The notes beneath the pieces were generated by a model. The model ran no database searches and was not told the origin of the DNA. It worked only from the letters and a program-made list of their open reading frames with translations. A stretch of DNA of 64,000 nt from Palsa-872 sp036495195 (GTDB taxonomy: Bacteria; Chloroflexota; Dormibacteria; Dormibacterales; Dormibacteraceae): positions 1 through 64,000 of the forward strand of contig DASXNH010000216.1 in the NCBI GenBank assembly GCA_036495195.1, given 5' to 3'. The translations under genes and the position numbers were made by a program. Every line of letters starts with the position of its first letter. The first letter of the stretch is position 1. Of the stretch, positions 8,608 through 16,967 are shown piece after piece.

Positions 8608-9608
8608 CCCGTGTGGGCGTGGTCGGGACTGGGGTTATGGGCCGCAACCACGCCCGCGTGCTGCATGAGCTTCCCGACGTGGAGCTGGTCGGAGTTGCCG
8701 ACTCGAACCTCGATGCGGCCTGTCAGGTCGCAGACTTCCACGCCATCCGTGGCTATGGCTCGCTCGAGGAGCTGCTGCAAAAAGAGAAGCCGGATGCGGT
8801 CACGATTGCGGTGCCGACGGAGAATCACCACCGGGCCGTCATGGAGGCGCTCGCCGCCGGGTGCCACGTCATGGTTGAGAAGCCCATTGCCGCGAGCCTC
8901 GCCGAAGCCGACGAGCTGATCGCTGCCGCCAAGTCTGCGAACCGAGTGCTCGCAGTCGGTCACATCGAGCGCTATAACCCCGCCGTGCTGGAGCTCAAAC
9001 GGCGACTCGACGACGGTCAGCTCGGTAAGGCGTACGAGTTCGACGCCCAGCGGCTGGGACCGTTCCCGCAACGAATTCGCGATGTCGGGGTCGTGATCGA
9101 CCTCGCCACTCACGACCTCGACTTGATGCGCTTCTTGACCGGCAGCGAGATCGTGCGCGTGTACGCGGAAACGCGGCGCAAAGTGCACACGACCCGGGAG
9201 GACATGGTCAGCGGGCTGCTGCGCCTGGCTGACGGCTCGGTCGGTCTACTGCAGATCAACTGGCTCACTCCCACCAAGATCCGCCAGATGACCGTCACCG
9301 GGGAGCGCGGAATGTTCCGGGCCGATTACCTCACACAGGACCTCTACTTTCACGAGAACGCCGAGGCAACCGCACACAGCTGGGAGCAGATCACGATGTT
9401 GCGTGGCGTCAGCGAGGGGTCGATGGTCAAATACGTCATCCACAAGCGCGAGCCGCTCCAATCGGAGCTCGAGGCTTTCATGAAAGCAGTCGCTGGTGAA
9501 CCCGCGAGCGTAGTCAGCGGCGAGGATGGCACCGAGGCGCTGCGATTGGCGCTGGCCATGGTCGAGTCCGGGGACGATGGTCGAGTGGTGACCGTCGCTC
9601 GGAGATGA
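8604..9608 (+). CDS. Gfo/Idh/MocA oxidoreductase (WbpB/WlbA-like)
   Basis: A 334-residue NAD(P)-dependent oxidoreductase. The Rossmann motif VGVVGTGVMGRNHARVL opens the protein, the catalytic EKPIAASLAEAD segment follows near residue 92, and GHIERYNPAV begins the substrate domain. WbpB/WlbA enzymes oxidise C3 of UDP-GlcNAc-uronate, making the keto group that the aminotransferase then converts. The ATG lies in an ATGA overlap with the aminotransferase stop, and the gene ends in another ATGA overlap with the UDP-sugar dehydrogenase, so the three products are likely made in coupled amounts. Many family members have other sugar substrates; context makes the WbpB role the best reading. Confidence 0.82.
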   Translation: MTRVGVVGTGVMGRNHARVLHELPDVELVGVADSNLDAACQVADFHAIRGYGSLEELLQKEKPDAVTIAVPTENHHRAVMEALAAGCHVMVEKPIAASLAEADELIAAAKSANRVLAVGHIERYNPAVLELKRRLDDGQLGKAYEFDAQRLGPFPQRIRDVGVVIDLATHDLDLMRFLTGSEIVRVYAETRRKVHTTREDMVSGLLRLADGSVGLLQINWLTPTKIRQMTVTGERGMFRADYLTQDLYFHENAEATAHSWEQITMLRGVSEGSMVKYVIHKREPLQSELEAFMKAVAGEPASVVSGEDGTEALRLALAMVESGDDGRVVTVARR

Positions 9609-10954
9609 CCACCACGCTGGCTGCGCTGCGGTCAGCGGTGGCAGACCGCAGCCTGGTCGTCGGCGTGATCGGACTTGGCTACGTTGGGCTGCCCGCAGCC
9701 TGCGTGCTGGCGGCCGCAGGTTTCAAAGTTCGCGGCGTGGACATTGATGCCGCGCGCATCGCGACGATCAACAGCGGTCGATCGCCCATCGAAGGCGACG
9801 AGCCGGGACTGGCCGAGCTGGTTGGCCAGGTGGTCGCCTCCGAGCAGCTGCTGACGGGAATTGCTTATTCGGACCTCGCAAACGCGGACGTGGTTTTGAT
9901 CTGCGTCGACACGCCGGTCGATGCGGATCACCAGCCGCGCTTTGGCGCGCTCAAGTCCGTATGCGCTCAGCTGGGACCTGTCCTCAAAGAAGGCGCACTG
10001 GTGATCGTGGAATCCACAATCGCGCCCGGCACGATGGACACAGTGGTGCGTCCGGCGCTCGAAGCTTCGACCGGCCGCCACGAGGGGAGCTTTCATCTCG
10101 GCCACTGCCCAGAGAGGGTGATGCCCGGCAAGCTGCTCAGGAACATGCGCACCATGAACCGCGTCTGCGGCGGTTCGTCGCCAGAGGTGGCCGCGCTCAT
10201 GGTCGCCATTTACTCGACCTTCGTCGAGGGCGACCTCGATGCCGCCGACTGTTTGACGGCCGAGCTCGTCAAGACCTCCGAGAACGCTTATCGCGACGTG
10301 GGGATCGCATTCGCGAACCAGCTCGCCCTGATCTGTGAGCAGGTGGGCGGCGACGCCTGGCGCGTGCGTCAATTGGTCAACAAGGTGCCCGGCCGCAACG
10401 TGTTGCTTCCGGGCGGAGGCGTCGGCGGCCACTGCATCCCCAAGGATTCGTGGTTGCTTGCGGCGCCGCTCGGAGGCGGGGCCGAGGATTCACTCCTCGG
10501 GGTCGCACGCCGGATCAACGATGCCATGCCCTCACACGTTGCCGACCTCGTGGGGGAGCTGATCGCGCCCCGAAAGCATGCTCGGGTGGTGGTCCTTGGT
10601 TTTGCATACCTCGAGAACAGCGACGACTCCAGGAACTCACCCAGTGCGGAGCTGGTTCGCCTCCTCTCGAATCGCGGATTCGATGTCGCCGTTCACGATC
10701 CGTTTGTGCGCGAGCATAAGGGCGACGTCATGGAGGTGCTGCGGAAGGCGGACTGTGCGGTGCTCATGGTCGCTCACACGAGCTACCGCGAGCTCGACCT
10801 GCGTTCCGCGGCCCGAGTGATGCGCGCGCCTGCGCTGGTCGATGCGCGTGGTTTCTTCGGAGCGGACGCCCTGCAGGAAGCTGGGTTCAAGTACAGGTTG
10901 ATCGGCGTCGGAAGCAAGGCGGCGGCTCACACGGAGGCGGCCGAACCAAAGTAG
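9605..10954 (+). CDS. Nucleotide-sugar 6-dehydrogenase (UDP-GlcNAc dehydrogenase, WbpA-like)
   Basis: A 449-residue enzyme of the UDP-glucose/GDP-mannose dehydrogenase family, which performs a four-electron oxidation of the C6 hydroxyl to a carboxylate with two NAD+. It has the GLGYVGLPAACVLAAAGF NAD-binding start, the VVDTPVD-like segment and the catalytic cysteine C277 in GGHCIPKDSW. The long C-terminal UDP-binding domain is intact. It closes the coupled E-B-A gene set and would convert UDP-GlcNAc to UDP-GlcNAc-uronate, the first step of the diacetamido-uronate route. The ManNAc dehydrogenase WecC is closely similar, so the C2 epimer preference is not certain. The last 28 bp overlap the convergent glycosyltransferase gene. 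Confidence 0.88.
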   Translation: MTTTLAALRSAVADRSLVVGVIGLGYVGLPAACVLAAAGFKVRGVDIDAARIATINSGRSPIEGDEPGLAELVGQVVASEQLLTGIAYSDLANADVVLICVDTPVDADHQPRFGALKSVCAQLGPVLKEGALVIVESTIAPGTMDTVVRPALEASTGRHEGSFHLGHCPERVMPGKLLRNMRTMNRVCGGSSPEVAALMVAIYSTFVEGDLDAADCLTAELVKTSENAYRDVGIAFANQLALICEQVGGDAWRVRQLVNKVPGRNVLLPGGGVGGHCIPKDSWLLAAPLGGGAEDSLLGVARRINDAMPSHVADLVGELIAPRKHARVVVLGFAYLENSDDSRNSPSAELVRLLSNRGFDVAVHDPFVREHKGDVMEVLRKADCAVLMVAHTSYRELDLRSAARVMRAPALVDARGFFGADALQEAGFKYRLIGVGSKAAAHTEAAEPK

Positions 10955-11913
10955 GCCGTCTCGAGGAGATTCAGGTGCCGCGCGAAACCGTGGTTTCGCC
11001 GTACCCACTCCTTTCCCTCCCGAGACAGGCGGGCAAGCTCTTTCTCGTCATCCTTTAACTTCTCAACCGCGGCGGCGATGCCGTCCGCGTCATTCGCGGC
11101 GATCACCGGCGGCGGGTCCTCCGGGTAGAGGCTCCAGTCGATTCCCATGATGACCGGGCGGCCACCTGCCATCGCCTCGAGCTCAGAGAGGCCAAGGCTG
11201 CCCGCCTGCATCTGCCCGATGACGATGTCGAACCGCCTGAGAAACGATGGGACCTCGCGATGCGGGACGGGTTTCACAAATTGCACCAGGCCGCCGTAGC
11301 GCTCGGAGTATTCGTTCGCCAGCGGGCCCCAGTCCAACGCGGTCAGCTGTACGGTCCTGCGAAGCCGCTCCGCTCCCGCAAAGATTCGATCCACGCCTTT
11401 GACAGGGGCCAGCCTGGTGAATATCAGCGCCGTGGCGAGCCTCGTTGGCGGCGACTCGATGTTGTCATCCACCTCGACCGGATTCGGCAGATAACGAAGC
11501 TTCTCGCGGAAGCCGGGCGCGTACGGGGGCAGGTCCGGTGTGGCGTAGAAAACCGTCCGTGCCTTCTCGAGAACGGTCCGCGTCACCTGTCGCATCACCG
11601 AGTTGCGCATGTTGACGTGCAGGTCCGAGCCATGAGCCTGCGCGAAGAATGGCCGGCCGATGAGCAGGCCGACGATGCCCTGGCTCAGCCAATGGATATG
11701 GACGACGTCGTAATGGTTGCCCCTGAGCTTGGCGATCGCGGGAAGGTAAGCCGCCAGGCGCAGCGGGATCGCAAGTGCTTTCGCGGGCCACCTCCACGAG
11801 GCTCCCAGCTCCGACAACGGGATCTGGTCGACATCGTGGCCGGCTTCACGCAGGAGCCGCGCCTGGACTTGCGCGACACCGGCAACATCGTGCACCAGAG
11901 CGATTCGCGCCAC
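10927..11913 (-). CDS. Glycosyltransferase family 4 (GT-B)
   Basis: A 328-residue GT-B transferase. The N-terminal half includes HIHWLSQGIVGLLIG and AQAHGSDLHVN, the acceptor-side signature; the donor half includes TRLAPVKGVDRIF and GLSELEAMAGGRPVIMG with the family glutamates. An upstream start at 11973 would add 20 basic residues before the first beta strand, so the GTG at 11913, which begins VARIALVHDVAG, is preferred. The gene converges on and overlaps the UDP-sugar dehydrogenase end and is divergent from the GH18-like gene. It belongs functionally to the polysaccharide locus; sugar specificity cannot be read. Confidence 0.8.
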   Translation of the reverse strand: MARIALVHDVAGVAQVQARLLREAGHDVDQIPLSELGASWRWPAKALAIPLRLAAYLPAIAKLRGNHYDVVHIHWLSQGIVGLLIGRPFFAQAHGSDLHVNMRNSVMRQVTRTVLEKARTVFYATPDLPPYAPGFREKLRYLPNPVEVDDNIESPPTRLATALIFTRLAPVKGVDRIFAGAERLRRTVQLTALDWGPLANEYSERYGGLVQFVKPVPHREVPSFLRRFDIVIGQMQAGSLGLSELEAMAGGRPVIMGIDWSLYPEDPPPVIAANDADGIAAAVEKLKDDEKELARLSREGKEWVRRNHGFARHLNLLETAYFGSAASV

Positions 11914-11938
11914 GGGGTAATCTAGCCTGAATTTCCGC

Positions 11939-11969
11939 TTGACTCGCGTTGGGGCCCGTCGTCTAGACT
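11939..11969 (+). promoter_or_regulatory. Promoter of the secreted GH18-like gene
   Basis: TTGACT at 11939-11944 and TAGACT at 11964-11969 are separated by 19 bp. A CTG at 11977, in frame with the downstream gene, follows the -10 by 7 nt, matching the leaderless spacing seen elsewhere in the window. Confidence 0.5.
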
Positions 11970-11976
11970 GCACGCC

Positions 11977-14900
11977 CTGCCTGGTTTCAAGTCTCGCCCA
12001 CGCCTTCTTACAGCCATACGAATCGGGTTGGCTCTGATGGTCCCCTTAGGGGCCATGCCTGTGGCTCCTGCCGCGGCCGCCTCTTTCGCCACCTCCGCTC
12101 CCCGGCTGTCAGAGTCGCCGGCCCCAGCGCCACCGAGTGGGCCGAATCAGGCGACTCCCGATCAGTCGCCTCTGCCGGCCATGGAGCCAAGCCCGGCAAA
12201 TCCAGGACACCTCGGCCCCTTTGTCCCCACCCAGCCACTCCAGCCAAGGGTAGCCGCGGGGCCGACTCGGGAAGTGTTCGGTTTCGCCACTGCGGGCAGT
12301 CTTGGTGACGCGACGATCGGGTATCCGAGCTGGAACTTCGATCTGCTGACCACCGTTGCGTATTTCGCGCTCCACATCCAATACAACGGCACGCTAGTCG
12401 GGGATTCGAATTACGACATCTGGAACTCGAGCACCCTCACCGGCCTGGTCAACACGGCTCACGCACATGGCGTCAAGGTCGTCGTGACGATCGTCGGGCC
12501 GCACGTGACGGCGGATCAATGCGACGCCCTCTACAACCGCGCAACGACCATCACGCAAATCGTGAACCAGGTGACTTTGAAGGGAGTCGACGGCGTCAAC
12601 ATCGACTACGAGGGGCAGCTCGCGACGTGCAAAAACAACGACCCGACGCTGAACCAGTCGAACCAGTCTTTGATAACCGCCCTGGCGCGTGACTTTCGCG
12701 CCGGGCTCGACGCGGCGAAGCCGGGATATTACCTCTCCATCGATACGTACTCGGGCTCCGCGGCCGGCAACGACGGCTACTTCAACATCCCCGACCTCGC
12801 CGGCTACGTCGACTCGTTTTTCATCATGGCTTACGACATGGACTTTTCGGGCTACAAGCGCGCGGGATGTACCCGATACTGCATGAACCCGGTCTCGCCA
12901 CTGAGCACGTATCCCTACAACGACACCACGGCCGTGAGCCAGTACGCCAAGGTGGCCGGTCCTGGCAAGACGATCCTCGGATTGCCCTACTACGGGCGCG
13001 TCGCATGCGTGGCCAGCCCCGTCGTGCATGCCTACCCAACCAAGTCATTTGGTGCAGCCACGTACACCGAGGCCGCCGCCGTGCGCCGGTCTCCCGACGT
13101 CAAAGCCGGCACCTTCAAGATTCACCGCGATCCCACCGACCCTGCCGGCCTCGAGCGATGGGACAGCTGGTACGACAACAAGCTCCAGTGCTGGAGGGAG
13201 ATGTACTGGGACGACACCGCCTCCCTGAGCACGAGGTACAACCTGGTCAACAACACGAGAATCCGCGGCGTCGGGTTCTGGACCCTCAACTACGGGGGTG
13301 GATCGCCCGAGATCTGGGACCTCCTCTCCGCCTATTTCAAGGTCTGGTCGGCCGGTTACGACATGAGCCAGGCCCCGACCAGTTGGGTGGCGGGCCAGCC
13401 GCAAACCTTCAATGTCACGGTTACCAACAGCGGCACTTTCACCTGGCCGTCAGGAGCCACCAATCCTGTTTATCTGCACCTGCATTTCACGACGCGGGCC
13501 GGAGGTTCAGGGACGAGCTCGAGCTGGCTGAAGAGCTACTCATACGCGCTGCCGGCTGACGTGCCCCCGGGCGGGAGCGCCACGCTGACCGTCACCGTGG
13601 TCGCCCCGACGACGACGGGCTCCATGTATCTCGAGGCGGAGATGTACAAGAGCCACCAGTTCTGGTTCTCGCAGTGGCAGTCGATACCCGTGAACGTCGC
13701 CGCCCAGAGCTGGGTGGCCGGATACGACATGAGCCAGGCGCCAACGGGATGGCATGGCGGCCAGAGCCAGACGTTCACGGTTAGCGTCACCAACAAGGGA
13801 AACATGCCGTGGCCCTCCGGCGGCCCCAACCCGGTGAGGCTGGACCTCCATTTCGCCAGAGGCGGCGGTGGCTCGGCCAACCTGGCGAATTGGCTCACGA
13901 GCCAGGTTTACACCCTGCCGGGCGATGTGTTGCCTGGGCAGAGCACGACTCTCACGGTGACCGCGACAGCCCCTGCGACCAGCGGCTACCTCTATCTCGA
14001 AGCCGAGCTCTTCAAGAGCCAGCAGTTCTGGTTCAAGCAATGGCAGGCGGTGGTCGTCGCCCTGTACGGAGCGTGGGGAGCGAGCTATGACATGAGCCAG
14101 GTGCCCACGACATGGGCCGTGACCCAGTCCCAATCGTTTCAGGTCAGCTTTACCAACCAGGGGACCCAGGCCTGGCCGTCCGGCGGACCCAACCCGGTGA
14201 TGGTCAACCTTCACTTCACGCACGTCCCAGGGGGCTCCGCCAAGATGTCCAGCTGGCTGTCAAGCCAGTCATTCGCGCTGACGTCGGACGTAGCGCCGGG
14301 CGCGAGCTTGACTCTCAGTGTCAGCGCGAAGGCACCCGCCGGCAGCGGCTCGATGTACATCGAGGCGCAGCTGTTCAAGAGCCGGCAGTTCTGGTTCCAG
14401 CAATGGAGTGGAATCAAGGTCACGGTCCTGCCGGCGTTCACCGCCGCTTACGACTCGTGCCAGGTGCCCACCGCATGGTCTTCGGGGCAAAGCCTGCCCG
14501 TGACTCTCACGTTGACCAACATCGGAAGCCAGACGTGGCCATCGGGCGGGACCAACCCGGTCCAGCTGGATCTGCATTTCACAACGACTCCAGGAGGTAC
14601 GGCGGTCATCTCGAAGTGGCTTTCAAGTCAAGTCTTTTCTCTGACGTCCGACGTGGCGCCCGGAGGCAGCACATCGGTCACCGGGACCGCGACGGCTCCC
14701 ACGACAGCAGGAACGCTGTACCTGGAAGCGCAAATGCTCAAGAGAAAGCAATTCTGGTTTCAGCAGTGGCAGGCGTCGACCGTGAGCGTGGGATCACCAT
14801 CCTGGGGATCGAATTACGACGTATGCGCGGCTCCGCGAAGCTGGACTGCCGGGCAGAGCCAGACCTTCCAGGTGACGCTCGTCAACGCCGGCAGCCAGAC

Positions 14901-15165
14901 CTGGCCCGCCGGCGGGACCAACCCGGTCGAGCTGAACGTGCACTTCACGAGCCGCCAGGGCGGTTCGGGGGCGATGTCGAGCTGGTTCAACAGCTACAAC
15001 TTCCTGCTGCCCCTGGACGTGGCGCCAGGCCAGAGCACAACGATGAACGTGACCATCGTCGCGCCAACCACCGCCACCGGCCCGATGTACGTGGAAGCGC
15101 AACTATTCAAGAACCACCAGCTCTGGTTCCCCCAATGGAAAGGGGTGCCAGTCACCGTCGGCTAG
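11977..15165 (+). CDS. Secreted GH18-like glycosidase with five tandem Ig-like repeats
   Basis: A ~1062-residue exported protein. From the CTG at 11977 the N-terminus is a textbook signal peptide: basic FKSRPR, hydrophobic core, then an APAAAA cleavage region. The first ATG/GTG/TTG start (TTG 12028) would lose the basic part. After a Pro/Ser-rich linker comes a GH18 barrel whose catalytic DGVNIDYE motif is at 205-212, with E212 as predicted acid/base; such enzymes cleave beta-1,4-GlcNAc-type bonds. Five ~121-residue repeats start near residues 457, 579, 700, 821 and 943, each with GYDMSQ-like and WPSGGTNPV-like motifs and a closing FWFQQWQ. They resemble NBR1/CARDB-type Ig-like folds. It lies among polysaccharide genes, suggesting a wall or glycan substrate; chitin is not implied. 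Confidence 0.75.
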   Translation: MPGFKSRPRLLTAIRIGLALMVPLGAMPVAPAAAASFATSAPRLSESPAPAPPSGPNQATPDQSPLPAMEPSPANPGHLGPFVPTQPLQPRVAAGPTREVFGFATAGSLGDATIGYPSWNFDLLTTVAYFALHIQYNGTLVGDSNYDIWNSSTLTGLVNTAHAHGVKVVVTIVGPHVTADQCDALYNRATTITQIVNQVTLKGVDGVNIDYEGQLATCKNNDPTLNQSNQSLITALARDFRAGLDAAKPGYYLSIDTYSGSAAGNDGYFNIPDLAGYVDSFFIMAYDMDFSGYKRAGCTRYCMNPVSPLSTYPYNDTTAVSQYAKVAGPGKTILGLPYYGRVACVASPVVHAYPTKSFGAATYTEAAAVRRSPDVKAGTFKIHRDPTDPAGLERWDSWYDNKLQCWREMYWDDTASLSTRYNLVNNTRIRGVGFWTLNYGGGSPEIWDLLSAYFKVWSAGYDMSQAPTSWVAGQPQTFNVTVTNSGTFTWPSGATNPVYLHLHFTTRAGGSGTSSSWLKSYSYALPADVPPGGSATLTVTVVAPTTTGSMYLEAEMYKSHQFWFSQWQSIPVNVAAQSWVAGYDMSQAPTGWHGGQSQTFTVSVTNKGNMPWPSGGPNPVRLDLHFARGGGGSANLANWLTSQVYTLPGDVLPGQSTTLTVTATAPATSGYLYLEAELFKSQQFWFKQWQAVVVALYGAWGASYDMSQVPTTWAVTQSQSFQVSFTNQGTQAWPSGGPNPVMVNLHFTHVPGGSAKMSSWLSSQSFALTSDVAPGASLTLSVSAKAPAGSGSMYIEAQLFKSRQFWFQQWSGIKVTVLPAFTAAYDSCQVPTAWSSGQSLPVTLTLTNIGSQTWPSGGTNPVQLDLHFTTTPGGTAVISKWLSSQVFSLTSDVAPGGSTSVTGTATAPTTAGTLYLEAQMLKRKQFWFQQWQASTVSVGSPSWGSNYDVCAAPRSWTAGQSQTFQVTLVNAGSQTWPAGGTNPVELNVHFTSRQGGSGAMSSWFNSYNFLLPLDVAPGQSTTMNVTIVAPTTATGPMYVEAQLFKNHQLWFPQWKGVPVTVG
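13345..15160 (+). repeat. Five in-frame ~363-bp repeats
   Basis: Copies begin at about 13345, 13711, 14074, 14437 and 14803. Each encodes one Ig-like domain with the same motif order (YDMSQ/YDxCQ, SW or GW, VTNxG, WPSGG, HF, LPxDVxPGxS, APxTxGxMYLEAxxxKxxQFWF). The copies have diverged at the DNA level, so this is an old domain duplication, not a recent tandem amplification. Confidence 0.8.
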
Positions 15166-15217
15166 CACGGAACCCATGACGACGGCTCGCCCAGCGGCTC
15201 GGTAACGTAAGGCGGCC

Positions 15218-16111
15218 ATGGCAGACGCCATAGTCGTCACCTATCAATCGGCCACCTCGATCGGGGCGTGCCTCAATGCACTCCTCGGGGCTGACCTCCA
15301 CGTGGTCGTCGTGGACAACGCCGCCACCGCGGAAGTTGTGCGCCAGAGCTTTCCGGGTGTCGAGCTGATCGCAAACGAGCAGAATGTCGGTTTCTCACGC
15401 GCCGTCAACCAGGGGCTCGCGCGCTGCAAGAGCGATGTCGTTCTTCTGGTGAACCCGGACTGCATCGTGCCGGCTGCGACTGCTGCCGCACTCGTCGGAT
15501 ACCTCCGCGAGCACCCTGACGTCGGCATCGTCGGGCCCCGCCTGCGCGAGGCCGACGGCTCCATCAACGTCTCCGCGCACCCGATCGCAACCTTCGGTTC
15601 GACACTCGCCAACCGCGCGCGTCGCTTCTTCCCTTTCCTGACGCCGCTGCTGGCTCGCCAGTCGCGCTTTGGAAGCTATGACGCGTGCCTGCACGCGACG
15701 GAGCCGACGGAGGTCGAGATGATGATTGCCGCCTGCGTTGCCGTGCGCGGCGACTTCCTACGTGATGAGCTGGGAGGTCTTGACGAAGGCTATTTCATGT
15801 ATTGCGAGGATATGGAGTTGTGCCTGCAAGCCTGGGAGCGCGGGAAGCGTGTCGTCTACCTACCGAACGTGGAGGCGGTGCACGAGGGCGGCGGCTCTAG
15901 CGGGGACCGCTCCCACGTCTGGCCGCTGCACACGCGCTCGACGCTTCGCTTTCACGCGAAGCACCGGCCGCGCACGTTCCAGCTCATGCGGCTCGCGCTG
16001 CTTGGGCGCGCTGTGCTCGGTCTCGCCGACCCGCGCGCGCACCGGCGGCGCGCGTGGACGCGGGTGGCGCACGTCGTGCTGACGGTTCCGAAGCGCAGAC
16101 TACTATCGTGA
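15218..16111 (+). CDS. Glycosyltransferase family 2 (WbbL/rhamnosyltransferase-like)
   Basis: A 297-residue GT-A transferase. It starts DAIVVTYQSATSIGACL, has VVVDNAATAEV, the donor-site region VVLLVNPDCIVP, and the acceptor-site motif LDEGYFMYCEDMELCLQAW typical of WbbL-like rhamnosyl and related transferases. Membrane segments are absent, so it probably acts as a peripheral enzyme on lipid-linked intermediates. A TAACGT hexamer ends 9 nt before the ATG, so the leader is absent or very short. It follows the GH18-like gene by about 50 bp and precedes a methyltransferase gene. The rhamnose assignment is only a family tendency. Confidence 0.82.
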   Translation: MADAIVVTYQSATSIGACLNALLGADLHVVVVDNAATAEVVRQSFPGVELIANEQNVGFSRAVNQGLARCKSDVVLLVNPDCIVPAATAAALVGYLREHPDVGIVGPRLREADGSINVSAHPIATFGSTLANRARRFFPFLTPLLARQSRFGSYDACLHATEPTEVEMMIAACVAVRGDFLRDELGGLDEGYFMYCEDMELCLQAWERGKRVVYLPNVEAVHEGGGSSGDRSHVWPLHTRSTLRFHAKHRPRTFQLMRLALLGRAVLGLADPRAHRRRAWTRVAHVVLTVPKRRLLS

Positions 16112-16130
16112 AACGTCGCCGGCACCTCAG

Positions 16131-16907
16131 TTGATGCGAACACTCAATTCGAGGCCGCCGTCGCACTCATTGCCGTGGCGGCTCAGGCGGGTGCTGACCT
16201 GGAGCCGTATGCGGAAGATCGTATTGCAGCGTTCGGCAAACGCCCGCCACGTTCTCGGCCTGGGTTCAGCGCCGGCATCGCCGGCAACTCCGGGGGCAGT
16301 GTTTGCATACGCGGACGACAACCTCGGCATAGGGCAGATACCGAGTGAGGTTCACGAGTTTCACGATTTCTTGCGCGAGAGGTCGCCACGTGTGGTGTGC
16401 GAGATTGGCACCTATTCCGGGGGCCACTTCTACATGCTGAGCCGCTTGCTTCCGACGGTTCAGACTCTGATCGGCATCGATCTGAACGTGCGCAACAAAG
16501 CACTGCTCCGGCGGCTGGCTCCCGATCAGGTCGAGATCCATCTCATCGATGGCGACTCAGGCAGCGCTGCCGTCCACAGTGCCGTGGAGAGCGCTGCGGG
16601 TGGCCGGCCTATAGACGTCCTGTTCATTGATGGCGATCACACTTACGACGGAGTCCGCAGCGATTACCTGAAGTACCGCGACCTGGTCCGCGACGGCGGA
16701 GTGATCGCATTCCACGACATAGTTGAAGACCATTCGACTCGGTTTGGGCGGACGACAATCGCCTGGGCCGGCGATGTGCCCGTGTTCTGGAGCCGGCTCA
16801 AGCCACACGTCCAGACCTTCGAGTTTGTCGCGGACGAGGAGCAGGATGGACGCGGGATAGGAGTGGTCATTCATTCGAAGGCAATGCCAATTCCACCAGA
16901 GCTGTAG
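16131..16907 (+). CDS. Class I SAM-dependent methyltransferase (CmcI/Methyltransf_24-like)
   Basis: A 258-residue protein with a Rossmann methyltransferase core after about 75 residues of N-terminal extension. Motif I is VVCEIGTYSGGHFYML, the acidic ribose-binding residue follows in LIGIDLNV, and VLFIDGDHTYDGVRSDY is the post-II motif of the cephalosporin-hydroxylase/Methyltransf_24 group. VIAFHDIV supplies a probable metal-binding His-Asp pair. Homologues in glycan clusters methylate sugar hydroxyls. The start may be the TTG at 16131 or ATG at 16134; no ribosome binding site is clear. Surroundings are glycosyltransferases on both sides, so O-methylation of the surface glycan is a reasonable inference. 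Confidence 0.75.
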   Translation: MMRTLNSRPPSHSLPWRLRRVLTWSRMRKIVLQRSANARHVLGLGSAPASPATPGAVFAYADDNLGIGQIPSEVHEFHDFLRERSPRVVCEIGTYSGGHFYMLSRLLPTVQTLIGIDLNVRNKALLRRLAPDQVEIHLIDGDSGSAAVHSAVESAAGGRPIDVLFIDGDHTYDGVRSDYLKYRDLVRDGGVIAFHDIVEDHSTRFGRTTIAWAGDVPVFWSRLKPHVQTFEFVADEEQDGRGIGVVIHSKAMPIPPEL

Positions 16908-16967
16908 AGCTGAAGGCGACCCGACTCACACGCAATACAACGACTCTTTAAGGAGCTCGCCCTTCTG

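Noticed and set aside
13345..15160. CRISPR-like or recombinational tandem repeat
   Set aside because: The repeats are ~363 bp, in frame and diverged, encoding protein domains; there are no short direct repeats with unique spacers.
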